64,000 nucleotides of DNA from an uncultured Collinsella sp. (GCA_902489665.1 CABUAT010000001.1:100223-164222), one strand, 5' to 3'. Shown: positions 34,561-45,000, numbered from the stretch's first letter. Numbers and translations: made by a program. The notes: generated by a model from the letters alone, not told the origin.

Positions 34561-37329
34561 CTACAGCAGCTCGCCGTAACGCTTGACATAGGCCTTCTTA
34601 AGGCTCGTCGCCAGCGCCATGTACAGCAAGATGCACGGAATCAGGAACAAGAAGTACTCGATGGGCAGTGCTCCCAGACCCAGCGTGGGGCCAAGCGGGC
34701 TAAACGGGATCAGCGTGAGCAGTGCAATGCCGGTCATCGTGAGCAGCATCACCGGAGCCGAGGCACGACTCTGGATAAACGGCAACTTGGGCGTGCGAAT
34801 CATATGGATAACCAAAGTCTGGCTCCACATGGATTCGACGAACCAACCAGCCTGGAACAGCGCGATGTAGGCCAGCTGCATCTGCTCCAGCGCGGCACCC
34901 GAGTAGACGCTCGCCAGCTCGTTGAACAGTACACCGTGGCTCACAAACAGGGGGCAGAAGACAAAGTACATAAAGATGTAGGTCATAAAGTCGAAGATGG
35001 AGCTGGTGGGCCCAATCCAGATCATGAACCTGCCGACACTCGAGGCATCCCAGGCACGTGGCACGCGCAGGAACTCCTCGTCCACGTTGTCCCAGGGAAT
35101 CGCCAGGCAGCTGCAGTCATAAATCAAATTGAGCAAGATCAGCTGAATGCTCATCATGGGCAAGAACGGCAGCAGGGCAGACGCGGCAAGTACGCTGAAC
35201 ATGTTGCCGAAGTTGGAGCTCGCGGTCATCTTGATGTACTTGATCATGTTGGCGTAGGTCTTACGCCCCTCGACGATGCCCTCCTCGAGCACCATCAGAT
35301 CCTTCTCGAGCAAGATGATGTCGGCGGACTCCTTAGCAACGTCGACGGCCGTGTCGACCGAGATGCCGATGTCAGACGACTTCATGGCTGAGGCGTCGTT
35401 GATACCGTCGCCCATATAGCCCACCACATGCCCGTTCGCACGCAGGACGGAAACGACGCGCGACTTTTGGTCGGGCGTGAGCTTGGCGAAGACCTGCACA
35501 TCCTCGGCCCGGCGAGCGAGCTCGGCGTCATCCATGTCAGCGATGTCACTGCCGAGCAACATGTTGTTGACCTGCAGCCCCACCTGTTTGCAGATGGTAC
35601 GCGTAACCTTCTCGTTGTCGCCAGTCAGGATCTTGGTGGCAACGCCGTGATTGCGCAGCGCCTCGATCGCATCGGCCGTCGACTCTTTGGGCGGATCCAA
35701 AAAGGCCAGGTAGCCGATTAGGACCATGTCGCGCTCATCCTCGGCGCTAAAGGCACCGGCGGGTGACGGGTTGGACTTTTGAGCAATCGCCAGCACACGG
35801 AAACCGTCGTCATTAAGGTCGGAAACTGTCGCCAGAATGCGCTCGCGCACCTCGTCGTCCAGCACATGAACGCCGCCGTCGATCTCGGCATGCGAGCACA
35901 CCGACAGCATTTCCTCGACCGCGCCCTTGGTAACCATCTGGGTCTTGCCGCTGCGATCGCGCACCACCGTGGTGAGGCGACGGCGCGTAAAGTCGAACGG
36001 CACCTCATCGACCTTCACGTAGGCCTCGGAAAGATCGGTGAGACTCGGGTCGTTTTGCTCCTCTTCCTCCGTGCACTTGATGATCGCCAGATCCATCAGA
36101 TTCTTGTAGCCCGTCTGGAAATAGCTGTTGAGGTAGGCGTGGCGCAAAACGCGCGAATCCTCCTGGCCGTCGATGTTCCAGTGATACTCCAGCACCACCT
36201 GGTCCTGCGTAAGCGTGCCGGTCTTGTCGGTGCACAGCACGTCCATCGCGCCAAAGTTTTGAATCGAGTTGAGGTTCTTAACGATCGTCTGCTTTTTACT
36301 CATGGCAACCGCGCCCTTGGCAAGGCACGTGGTAACGATCATGGGCAGCATCTCGGGCGTCAGACCCACGGCAATGCTGATGGCGAACAGGCCGGCATCG
36401 AGCCAATTGCCCTTCGTGACGCCGTTGATCAAAAAGACAAACGGAACCATTACCATCATAAAGCGGATGAGCACCCACGAGACGCTGTTGACGCCCTTGG
36501 AAAAGCTCGTCTCCGCAGCGTCGTCGGACAGGCTCGACGCCATGGAACCAAACAGGGTCTGCTCGCCCACGCTAAAGACGAGCGCCGTCGCGCTGCCCGA
36601 TATCACGCTGCTGCCCATGAGGGCAATGTTCTCGAACGACGTGGCCGAATCGGACTCGGTGCAGGTCGTGGGGACCTTCTCGACCGGCTCGCTCTCGCCC
36701 GTCAGGCTGGCCTGGCCCACAAAGAGGTCCTTGGCCTCGATAATCCTCACGTCGGCGGGAATCATGTCACCGGCGGACAGATGCACGATGTCGCCGACCA
36801 CCACGTCGTCGATGGGAATCTCGGTCCTGGGGACATCCTTGCGGGTGACCGTCACGGTGGTCGTGATCATGTCGAGCAGCTTTTCGGCCGCATTGCCGCT
36901 ACGCGCTTCCTGGACATAGCGCAGCGTGCCCGAAAGAACCACCATCGTGGTGATGATGATCACCGTCAGCGGGTCAAAGTCCTCCGGCGTGTTGCCCATC
37001 ATCGACAACGCCGGGAATATCATGTCCGTCGTTGCCGAGATAATGGCTAGGAAAAACAGGATTGCCGTAAAGGGATTGACGAATGCATCCGCGAGCTTGC
37101 GGACAAGCGACTTTTTCTTGCCGCGCGTGACCACGTTGCGTCCGTTATCGGCCTCGCTGTGCGCGACCTCGTCGCGGTCCAGACCACCCAGGTTCGAGCC
37201 CACCCAGGACATGGCGTCCATCAGCGGGATAGTTGCCGCATGCTGGATGCGGCCCTCTGCACGATGCCTGATCAGTTCGTTTTGCGCCTGGACTGCAGAT
37301 GGCGTATGGCGCATATTCAGCTTCTTCAA
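34561..37329 (-). CDS. mgtA: Magnesium-type P-ATPase MgtA
   Basis: The 922-residue protein has the P-type ATPase set: TGES in the actuator region, VGLTPEMLPMIVTTC in the ion-path helix, CTDKTGTLT with the phosphorylated Asp, and GDGINDASAMKSSDIGI. The NLIYDCSCLAIPWDNVDEE segment marks the P3B (Mg2+) group. It imports Mg2+ using ATP. The start may be TTG at 37329 (GGAGCAAGG upstream) or ATG at 37314. Upstream lies a structured leader; downstream is the 51-residue peptide. Confidence 0.9.
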   Translation of the reverse strand: MKKLNMRHTPSAVQAQNELIRHRAEGRIQHAATIPLMDAMSWVGSNLGGLDRDEVAHSEADNGRNVVTRGKKKSLVRKLADAFVNPFTAILFFLAIISATTDMIFPALSMMGNTPEDFDPLTVIIITTMVVLSGTLRYVQEARSGNAAEKLLDMITTTVTVTRKDVPRTEIPIDDVVVGDIVHLSAGDMIPADVRIIEAKDLFVGQASLTGESEPVEKVPTTCTESDSATSFENIALMGSSVISGSATALVFSVGEQTLFGSMASSLSDDAAETSFSKGVNSVSWVLIRFMMVMVPFVFLINGVTKGNWLDAGLFAISIAVGLTPEMLPMIVTTCLAKGAVAMSKKQTIVKNLNSIQNFGAMDVLCTDKTGTLTQDQVVLEYHWNIDGQEDSRVLRHAYLNSYFQTGYKNLMDLAIIKCTEEEEQNDPSLTDLSEAYVKVDEVPFDFTRRRLTTVVRDRSGKTQMVTKGAVEEMLSVCSHAEIDGGVHVLDDEVRERILATVSDLNDDGFRVLAIAQKSNPSPAGAFSAEDERDMVLIGYLAFLDPPKESTADAIEALRNHGVATKILTGDNEKVTRTICKQVGLQVNNMLLGSDIADMDDAELARRAEDVQVFAKLTPDQKSRVVSVLRANGHVVGYMGDGINDASAMKSSDIGISVDTAVDVAKESADIILLEKDLMVLEEGIVEGRKTYANMIKYIKMTASSNFGNMFSVLAASALLPFLPMMSIQLILLNLIYDCSCLAIPWDNVDEEFLRVPRAWDASSVGRFMIWIGPTSSIFDFMTYIFMYFVFCPLFVSHGVLFNELASVYSGAALEQMQLAYIALFQAGWFVESMWSQTLVIHMIRTPKLPFIQSRASAPVMLLTMTGIALLTLIPFSPLGPTLGLGALPIEYFLFLIPCILLYMALATSLKKAYVKRYGELL

Positions 37330-37388
37330 TTGCCTTGCTCCGTTCTGTCGATCGGATGCAGAGCCGTCTAGCCGCGACGCCCGCCATT

Positions 37389-37460
37389 AAGGTGGACCTG
37401 CGCCGGCAGACATCGCCCTGCCTTGCTGGTACTGTCACTGCCGCTCACGGTCCTCACCTT
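37389..37460 (-). promoter_or_regulatory. Structured RNA leader upstream of mgtA
   Basis: In transcript direction AAGGTGAGGACC pairs over 50 bases with GGTCCACCTT (one bulged base), and inside it GGCAG pairs with CTGCC. Magnesium transporters are often controlled by leader RNA. The M-box consensus is not matched, so this may be a different element or chance. Confidence 0.35.
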
Positions 37461-37492
37461 CCCTTCGCGTCTGCGACTGTCCTTAGAATAGA

Positions 37493-37534
37493 AAAGCCGC
37501 AAGACCGGGCACATGGCTGGTTTCTTGCGGCTTT
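37493..37534 (-). terminator. Intrinsic terminator after the winged-helix gene
   Basis: A perfect 12-bp stem (AAAGCCGCAAGA with TCTTGCGGCTTT) is followed on the minus strand by the T-rich stretch TTCTATTCT. It separates the ATPase-2/regulator operon from mgtA, unless it acts as an attenuator in a longer mgtA transcript. Confidence 0.75.
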
Positions 37535-37599
37535 CTTGCGATTTGGCAAGGATTGTCAGAGTGGCTTTTGGGGTCGATAGAAGCGGACGATTCAACGCG

Positions 37600-38082
37600 T
37601 TACTCGGCTATTTTATAGCCCACACCCCAAACAGTTAGCAGGTACCGGGGATTGTCGGGCTCGGGTTCAATCTTCTTTCGGATCTTGCGGACAAAGGCCA
37701 TGATGTTACTGTCATCGAGCAGATATTCGTCTTGCCATACAGCGCGATAGATTTCCTCTTTGCTAAAGACTGTGCCCCGGTTGCTCGCCAAAAAGGCCAG
37801 GATATCGAATTCTTTGGGCGTGAGCGAAACGGGCGCGCCCGACACTTTAACGGTGCGCGAAGCCAGATCGATGGAAAGATCGCCGATAACGATGGGCTCC
37901 GCAGCGGCACTTGTCTGCGAGCCGGCAACTGTCAGTTCTATGGCGGTCAGCCCGCCCGATGCGATATCGGCAAACACGGGTGCAAGTTCGAGAGCGGCGG
38001 CGCTACCGGACGAGAACAGCGCGTTGCTGAGCTCGGCGGCCTCTGCCGGCGTAATCGCTATGTTGGTTCTGTTGGTACGCAT
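37600..38082 (-). CDS. Winged-helix regulator without a receiver domain
   Basis: The 160-residue protein has an N-terminal portion of unknown type (about 1-65) and a C-terminal OmpR-type DNA-binding domain: VSLTPKEFDILAFLASNRGTVFSKEEIYRAVW, IMAFVRKIRKKIEPEPDNP and TVWGVGYKI. The phosphorylatable receiver that normally precedes this domain is absent, so control must come from elsewhere, perhaps from the N-terminal segment. It follows ATPase-2 by 9 bases in one operon and may regulate the two P-type ATPases beside it. Confidence 0.82.
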   Translation of the reverse strand: MRTNRTNIAITPAEAAELSNALFSSGSAAALELAPVFADIASGGLTAIELTVAGSQTSAAAEPIVIGDLSIDLASRTVKVSGAPVSLTPKEFDILAFLASNRGTVFSKEEIYRAVWQDEYLLDDSNIMAFVRKIRKKIEPEPDNPRYLLTVWGVGYKIAE

Positions 38083-38091
38083 AGAACCGCC

Positions 38092-40536
38092 CTAGAACAG
38101 ACTGCTCGAGCGGGACAGGTAAACCCGCTTGATCGTCGAAACAACAACAAGATACAACACGCTCAGCAGTGCAACGATGCCCAGATACCACATGGGCAGC
38201 GTGACAAGGCCGAGCAGTTGCGCGGCAGGACTCAGCGCGAGAAGGGCCGAGGCGATAAGCATGGTGGCGACCATTATCACGAGCGGACGACACGGCCGGT
38301 CCCCGTCGCGAACGTTCCGCGCTCGCAAGACGAGGAGCACGAGCGATTCGGTCCAAGCGCACTCCAGTAACCATCCGGTCTGGAAGGTCGCGATAAAGGC
38401 CGCCTGGCCCGCAGCACTCAACGTGACAAAGGACCCACCGCACACCGCGGGGCAAACGCCCAGGAGTAAAATGGCAAACGTGATGATGTCAAACGCCGAA
38501 CTCGCGAAGCCAAAGTGAAGCATAAAGCTGCCGAGGCCCTTGCCCGACCATGCCTTGGGACGGGCGATCTCCGCATCGTCGACGTTATCCCACGAGAGCG
38601 CCAGGCAGGTGGCGTCATAGCACAGGTTGAGCAAAAGCAGCTGAGCGGCGGTTGCCGGCAAAAACGGCAGGAAGATACTCGAGGCGGCAACCGAGCAGAT
38701 ATTGCCAAAGTTGGAACTCGACGCGATGCGAATGTACTTGGAAGCGTTGGCGAACGAAGTCCTGCCTTCGCTGACGCCCTCGGCGACCACGCCCAGGTCG
38801 CGCTCGAGCAGTACCAGATCGGCAACCTTTTTGGATTCCGCTGCCGCCGAGTCCACAACGATGCCGACATCTGCCGACGTAAGCGCCGGCACATCGTTCA
38901 CACCATCGCCGATATAGCCGACCGTATGGCCAGAGAGTCGAATGAGACTGACAACATGAGCCTTTTGCGCGGGCGTGAGCTCGGCAAACACACGAGTACG
39001 CCCCACGCGAACAAGCGCCTCGGACTCCTCCATGGCATCGAGCATGCTGCCGGTGATAACGCTATCGGCAGGAATGCCCAGGCGCGAACAGGTTGACCGG
39101 GCAACCGAAGCCGAGTCGCCGGTAAGCACGCGCACCTCAACGGAAAGGTCGGACAGCGCGCGCACGGCGGCGCGAGCGCTTGCCTTGGGCCGATCGAAAA
39201 AGCCCAAAAAGCCGCAGAGCACCAGGTCACCCCAGTCCGAAGACGTTGTGCTGTAGGCAACGGCGAGGACCTTGATGCCGTCGGCACGCATGTCCTCGGC
39301 AACCTCATAGGCGCTCTGGCGGCCCGCGGCGTCCATGGGGACGAGTTCCCCTTTAAAGTTGGCCCAGGCACAACGAGCGCAAACACTCTCGACCTCGCCC
39401 TTTACGATGGTCAAGTGATTGCCAGGGCGAGTCTGCAGCCCCAGGCAACCAAGCGCCCCAGGCATGGCATCGAGCTTAACACCCGAAGCCTTGGTGACGT
39501 GGTCGAAAGGATCAGATGCGTGCAGGGTAAATGCGTCTGCGAGGTCTTTGGCGGCGAGACGCAACTCGGGCGCGGCGCACGCGTCGGCAATGGCCCGGTT
39601 GAGCTGGTTGGCGGCCGCCCCCTGGCTCGTACTCTCCAAATACGCCAGGTTGAGCGTTTGCTCGCTTTCGTTGCCCAGGATATCGGTATAGTACTCGAGC
39701 ACCGCGGCGTCCTCGGTGAGCGTGCCCGTCTTGTCCACGCACACCACGTCCATGGAGCCCAGTGATTCCATGGCGTCAACGTTTTTAACAATGACCTGTT
39801 TGTTCTTAAGGCGATGCGCGCTGCCCGAAAGGCACACGCTTGTGACGACTGGCAGCATCTCGGGGACCAGGCCAACGGCCGTGCCCAGGGCAAACAGCAG
39901 GGCCTGCGGCCAGTCGCCCAGCACAAAACCTCGAATCATAATGACAAACGGCAGCACGATGAGCATGCACCTCACCAGGGCGGCACAGATGCTCCTGGCA
40001 CCAGCGCCAAACTGCGTGCCTAGCCGAGCGCGCCGCGGCGATGTGGGCGGCTCCTCGGCAACGCGAGCGTGAACGGTTGCCGAAGCCTTTCCGTCAATGA
40101 TGGTCGTTCCAGCACGGACGGCCTCCCCTTCTCGCTTGACGGTCTGACCGCTCTCGCCCGTAAGCGACGATTCGGAGACAAGGATGTGGTCGCCCTTGGC
40201 AAGGACCGCATCGACCGGGCAGAGCATACCGGCATACAGGCGAATCACATCGCCAGGCACGAGCTGGTCGGAATCGACTTGAATCCAGCAAGCGTCGACA
40301 CGTTTCCAAACGGCCGCATGGTTCGCCTTAAACATGTGCCGGTCGAAGCTGCGCTTGGCTTCGTTTTCGTAGAACAGGCGCACCAGGCCGCCGACCAGCC
40401 ACATCAAAAACAGCACGGCAGGTGCGAACACTCCTGTCTGGCCTTGCGCCTGCGGTACGACGTCGACCAAAAAGGCCAAGCCGGCAAGTGCAAGCAGCAG
40501 CGACGAAAACGGATTAAAGAACGATTTTTTAATCAT
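38092..40536 (-). CDS. MgtA-like P-type ATPase lacking the N-terminal cytosolic region
   Basis: The 814-residue protein has TGES, VGLVPEMLPVVTSVC, VCVDKTGTLT, GDGVNDVPALTSADVGI and NLCYDATCLALSWDNVDD, so it is P3B-like and should be active. Compared with the 922-residue MgtA it begins directly at the first membrane helix, missing about 85 N-terminal residues. It has its own ATG with an AAGAGG site, so this looks natural. Its ion may be Mg2+ or another divalent metal. It heads an operon with the receiverless winged-helix regulator. Confidence 0.87.
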   Translation of the reverse strand: MIKKSFFNPFSSLLLALAGLAFLVDVVPQAQGQTGVFAPAVLFLMWLVGGLVRLFYENEAKRSFDRHMFKANHAAVWKRVDACWIQVDSDQLVPGDVIRLYAGMLCPVDAVLAKGDHILVSESSLTGESGQTVKREGEAVRAGTTIIDGKASATVHARVAEEPPTSPRRARLGTQFGAGARSICAALVRCMLIVLPFVIMIRGFVLGDWPQALLFALGTAVGLVPEMLPVVTSVCLSGSAHRLKNKQVIVKNVDAMESLGSMDVVCVDKTGTLTEDAAVLEYYTDILGNESEQTLNLAYLESTSQGAAANQLNRAIADACAAPELRLAAKDLADAFTLHASDPFDHVTKASGVKLDAMPGALGCLGLQTRPGNHLTIVKGEVESVCARCAWANFKGELVPMDAAGRQSAYEVAEDMRADGIKVLAVAYSTTSSDWGDLVLCGFLGFFDRPKASARAAVRALSDLSVEVRVLTGDSASVARSTCSRLGIPADSVITGSMLDAMEESEALVRVGRTRVFAELTPAQKAHVVSLIRLSGHTVGYIGDGVNDVPALTSADVGIVVDSAAAESKKVADLVLLERDLGVVAEGVSEGRTSFANASKYIRIASSSNFGNICSVAASSIFLPFLPATAAQLLLLNLCYDATCLALSWDNVDDAEIARPKAWSGKGLGSFMLHFGFASSAFDIITFAILLLGVCPAVCGGSFVTLSAAGQAAFIATFQTGWLLECAWTESLVLLVLRARNVRDGDRPCRPLVIMVATMLIASALLALSPAAQLLGLVTLPMWYLGIVALLSVLYLVVVSTIKRVYLSRSSSLF

Positions 40537-40680
40537 CGAAGCCTCTTTCTAGCATGGCTTCGATTGTATCCGAGGCGTATACCAGCATCCCCGCCCCAGA
40601 CCTTGCGACTTCCTTGCTTTTACGCGTGACAAAGTTTTGCTATTGCTCACTTGCGCCGCACTTGGGATGCAGGGTAAACA

Positions 40681-40836
40681 GTGAAGGAGCTGCAGAGCAG
40701 GCCTACGCTCCAGTTGCCGCTCAAAAACGCCGTGACCACGTCGCAGATATCCTTGCTCGCGCTCATCTTGGTTGGGGACATCGGCCTTCTGCTCATTGCG
40801 GTGAGTATCTTGCTCTATGCTCTTATCCAACGCTAG
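40681..40836 (+). CDS. Possible 51-residue membrane peptide
   Basis: A GTG-started frame encodes a polar start (KELQSRPTLQLPLKN) then one long hydrophobic helix ending LLYALIQR. AGGG lies eight bases upstream. It sits between the divergent ATPase-2 and the membrane protein at 40893. There is no other gene in the gap. Length and layout match the peptide next to mgtA but the sequences differ. Evidence is modest. Confidence 0.4.
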   Translation: MKELQSRPTLQLPLKNAVTTSQISLLALILVGDIGLLLIAVSILLYALIQR

Positions 40837-40892
40837 CCCAGACTGACGCGCCCCGCGCGCCGCAACGACCGCCACGACACCAAGGACCGGCA

Positions 40893-42026
40893 ATGGCTAC
40901 ACTTTCCGAACAAGAACGCAAGCGCATCCGGCGATACTGCATCTACCCCAAGATTGCCGGTGCGGCGCTTGCCATGGCATTCGTGCTGCCATTTTTGATC
41001 ATTCCCTTCGAAATGATTGACGACATCGTCTTTCATCACGAAGGCTTCCAAGAGACGGGTATGATGACTGCCCTGGTGCTCACCGCCATCGAGCTCGTCA
41101 TATTCTGCTACTGCACGCTCGCGCCACGCTTTGGTATGCGCGGCAAGCAGTGGAAGAAAATGCAGCGCCGACTCGTCGTCGAGCAGACCGAGAAAGACCG
41201 CTCGGCACAAATCGCAGGCGTTGTCGGTACGCAGGCCGCCGCGCGCTTACTCAAGAACAGCGACAACGAGACCGCACGCAATCTGGGCAGCGCGGCAGAA
41301 GTCGCCGCTGCCGTAGGCGCCGTTGCCACCGCAGCAGACGTGCTTACCGAGAGCTTCGCTAACGCAAAGGCCATGGCGGAGGCCTGCGGCTTGCCTATCC
41401 CCCGTGCAAAAAAGTGGATCATCGCGCTTGTGGCGCTACCCCTCGCAATCGTATGCGGTGCCTATATCCCGCAGCTGGCGCAGGGAAACACCGAGATGCA
41501 GGAGAACGCCGCGGCCGCGGCCGAGCAGATCGCCATCGCCCGCAAGACGTTAGAGCCCGCATGCGAGTACGTGTCTGCCGATGACCCTTACGAGCGATAT
41601 CAAGATTACGGCTATCACGTCCGCGGCTACTTGCACGACGGCGACTCCGATACCCAGAAGACCTATACGTACCTGGATTTCGACAACAAGGGAACGCTCA
41701 AGGAAGTGAGTTACGTAGCAGAAATCGACCCCGATGCGAGCCTTGAGGACAACCTCGCCCGCATCGAGCTCGACTCTGACGAGCTTTCCTCTGTCGTCCA
41801 AACCGCAGACGTCAAGACCGTGAGCCCCGAGCTCCTAGCACCGCAAAAGCTCCCCGAAGAGTTTAGGCAGGCTTTCTTGAACGGTTCGCTCTACGAGAGA
41901 ATCTCCATCAGGACGAGCGACGACCCCGTCAAAGCGTATTACTCGTTTGACACGGATCCCGAGGACGAGTTTGACGAGTACACCCATCCAAGCATCCGTA
42001 TCACGTTGATGGGTAAAACGAGCTAG
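40893..42026 (+). CDS. Membrane protein of unknown function with extracytoplasmic C-terminal domain
   Basis: The 377-residue protein has two helices close to the start (about 20-45 and 55-75), a charged and Ala-rich cytosolic middle (about 80-165), a third helix near 170-190 (WIIALVALPLAIVCGAYI), and a roughly 190-residue soluble tail rich in Asp, Glu and Tyr. I do not recognise the family. The Ala-rich middle part (AAEVAAAVGAVATAADVL) may form helices that assemble. AAGGA lies before the ATG. Confidence 0.7.
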   Translation: MATLSEQERKRIRRYCIYPKIAGAALAMAFVLPFLIIPFEMIDDIVFHHEGFQETGMMTALVLTAIELVIFCYCTLAPRFGMRGKQWKKMQRRLVVEQTEKDRSAQIAGVVGTQAAARLLKNSDNETARNLGSAAEVAAAVGAVATAADVLTESFANAKAMAEACGLPIPRAKKWIIALVALPLAIVCGAYIPQLAQGNTEMQENAAAAAEQIAIARKTLEPACEYVSADDPYERYQDYGYHVRGYLHDGDSDTQKTYTYLDFDNKGTLKEVSYVAEIDPDASLEDNLARIELDSDELSSVVQTADVKTVSPELLAPQKLPEEFRQAFLNGSLYERISIRTSDDPVKAYYSFDTDPEDEFDEYTHPSIRITLMGKTS

Positions 42027-42054
42027 GCGCAGGAGGGGGGCTGCCCCTTCCCCC

Positions 42055-42085
42055 ATGTGGCAAAGGGACAGCCCCTTTGTCACAT
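42055..42085. repeat. TGTGACAAAGGGAC-family inverted repeat at a gene end
   Basis: ATGTGGCAAAGGGAC pairs with GCCCCTTTGTCACAT with two mismatches. Its last base is the first base of the TTA (stop) of the MacB-like gene. It could terminate both converging genes. Confidence 0.75.
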
Positions 42086-45000
42086 TATTCCGAGCGCAGA
42101 GCCTCTACGGGGTCTTTCTTAGACGCGCTGCGGGCCGGCAGCAAGCCAGCGACGACCGTCAGCACCACCGAGATCGCGATGAGCGCCAGCGCGTCCTGAA
42201 CGGGCAGGCTCATCAGGTTGGGAACCTGCTTGGTCGCAAGCGCCCAGGCATTGACCGGGAGGCTCACGAGCACCACGACGGCGATGGCAAAAACGCCGGC
42301 GATAAGGCCCTCGATAAACGTCTCGGCGTTAAACACGTTGGCCACGTTGCGCTTCGATGCGCCAATCGCGCGCAGAATGCCAATCTCCTTTTTGCGCTCC
42401 AGCACGCTGATGTACGTGATGATGCCGATCATGATCGAGCTCACCACCAGGCTGATGCTCACAAACGCGATAAGCACCAAACTGATGGTGTTCACAATAT
42501 CGGTCACCGAGCCCATGATGATGCCCATATAGTCGGTGTACGAGATTGCCTGCTCGTCGTGTCCGGCGGCTTTGACCTGCTTGTTGTACGCATCGATATG
42601 GTCGAGCACGCGTTCCTTGGCCTCAAAGTCGCGCGGGAAAATCTTGACGGAAATGGGGTCGGCCTCGTCCGCATAGCCCAGCGTGGTCAGATTGTTGTCG
42701 TAGGTGAGCTTCGACGCCTTTGCATAGCTCATCATGAGCGAGCTCAGATCCTCGGCGTCCATGTTGAAGTGGATGGCACGGGCAAACGCGCTCGCATCCA
42801 CGTGCATGGCGCTCGCCAGGCTGGCAAAGGTCGACGACATCTGCGTCGCCATCTGATCCATAAGCCCCGCCGCTCCCGCTTTGAGCTGGGAAGACACCGT
42901 CGCTGCGATTCTGTTGCTGAGCGATTGCATCACCTGGTCCATAGCCTGCTGCAAATAGGGCGCGAGCTGTTTTTGTACGTAGTCGGTCATAGCCTGCTGC
43001 AGTCGCTCCGCCAGTGCGTCTCCGCCCAGCGCTTTGAGCTGCGCCAAGCATTGCTGCGCCGCAGCATCGTTCTCAAGATACGCCGAGAACGCAGCAGCGA
43101 GCTTCGATGCATCCTTAAGGTCCTCGGGCGTCAGCGCCTTAAACTGATTGGACTGCATAAAGCCAACAAACAGCCGGTTGGCAAGCGTGCCCACCTGCTG
43201 CATCTGCTCGGGCGTGAGTTCCAAGCCATCAAAGACACCCGAGAAATCGGGGGTCGGTGCCTTGGCCATGATGTCGCTGAAGTCGATGTCCTTGCCCACG
43301 CCCGAAAGGTCGATATCCAAGCCCGACAAATCGATGCCCGAAAGATCCATGCCACCGGCCGTACCCGAGAGTGCAGACGTATCGAACGAGAACGCGCTCT
43401 TGAGCGCCGCCTCGTCAACGCTGAACATGCTGCCCAGGTCCACGCCCTGCTTGGCCTCGCCTTGCAGCTCGTCGAACGTTTTGCCGGTAAAGACATCCGT
43501 CTCGGGATGAGCAAGCTGTTCCTGAACGATCTGCGAATCGGCAGCGCGCTCCATAAGTTGGCGAGTCAGCGCGTGCGTGTAGGCAATACCCGGAGACAAC
43601 GCACTGGCATTGGCAGTCTCATTGGGACGCACCACGCCCACAATGCGCACGTCGATACCGTCGGCAACCTTGGCTGCCATAAAGTCGGTGTCGCCAGACA
43701 TATCGGTCCACATACCGGTCTCTTCGTTTTTGCGATACGCATCGGCCGGCGACAACACCTTAAACGTCGTAGACAGCGCATCGTCGTAGGTAAAGTCGGC
43801 GGCGGTCTCGGGCGTTTCGACCTCGCCATCGGCCGTCATGGCGCTGTTGACCAGGTCGTTGAGCTCATTGATATCCAGCGCGCCGATGCTATAGAGCGTA
43901 TAGTCGCCCACCGTGCCACGGCTCGAAAGCACCATCACGGCCTCGTTGGCAGACGTAGGCCAATGACCGGCGACGACGTCGTACTGGCTGTCGAGCAGGC
44001 TCTGGTCGTCAATCATCTCGTTGAAGACCGAGGTCCCCATGGACTCCATGCTCACCGTTGCCGCCGAGCTCGCGCCTCCGCTCATAGCCTCGGTCATCGC
44101 GTTGGGCACCAGGCGCACGGGCTTCTCGTCGCCCTTGCCCGCGCGATACACGACCGGCGTCACGCCGTAGCTGTACTGAATGGCGTTGACCTCTTTGTCG
44201 ATGCCGTCGCCGCCATCGTCGAGCCACGCCTTAAAGCTCGTCATATCGTTGGACTTAACGCTCGCAAACATATCCTTTACGGCCGTGACCACGGGAATCT
44301 TATCGGACTTCTTAGCCGAACTGTCCGCACCGGCGGAGGCGCTGCTCGCTCCCCCGTCATCCTCCGCGGCCTCCTGCCCACCCATCATGGACGACAGGTC
44401 GTAATCCTGCTTGGAGATGGTGAGCGGATAGCTCGAGAGCGTATCCTCCTCGACCTTTTTGATGTAGTTGTTCACGCCGTTGGAGAGCGCCAGAATCGCC
44501 GCGATGCCGATAATACCGATCGAGCCCGCGAATGCCGTCATAGCCGTACGGCCCTTCTTGGTCATGAGGTTGCGTGCCGAAAGCCCCAGCGCCGTCACAA
44601 AGCTCATCGAGGTTTTGCGCGTGGGCTTGGCTTCGCGACGCGCAGCCCCAGCGGCGTCGAAGGGGTCGGAATCGTCGGTGATCTTTCCATCTGCGAGATT
44701 GACGATGCGCGTGGCGTACTGGTACGCCAGCTCGGGGTTGTGCGTGACCATGATGACCAGGCGGTCGCGCGCAACCTCCTTGAGCAAGTCCATGACCTGC
44801 ACGGACGTCGTCGAGTCCAGGGCGCCGGTCGGCTCGTCTGCCAACACGATCTCGGGGTCGTTAATCAGGGCACGGGCAATGGCCACGCGCTGCATCTGTC
44901 CGCCCGAAAGCTGGCTCGGACGCTTGTTCACATGCTCGCCCAGACCAACTGCCTCAAGCGCCTCGCGCGCACGCTGGCGACGCTCGGCATGGCCAACGCC

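Noticed and set aside
37340..37490. M-box magnesium riboswitch before mgtA
   Set aside because: A GGTGAGG and a GACGC-like stretch are present but in the wrong order, and the other conserved parts are missing. Only a generic structured leader is claimed.
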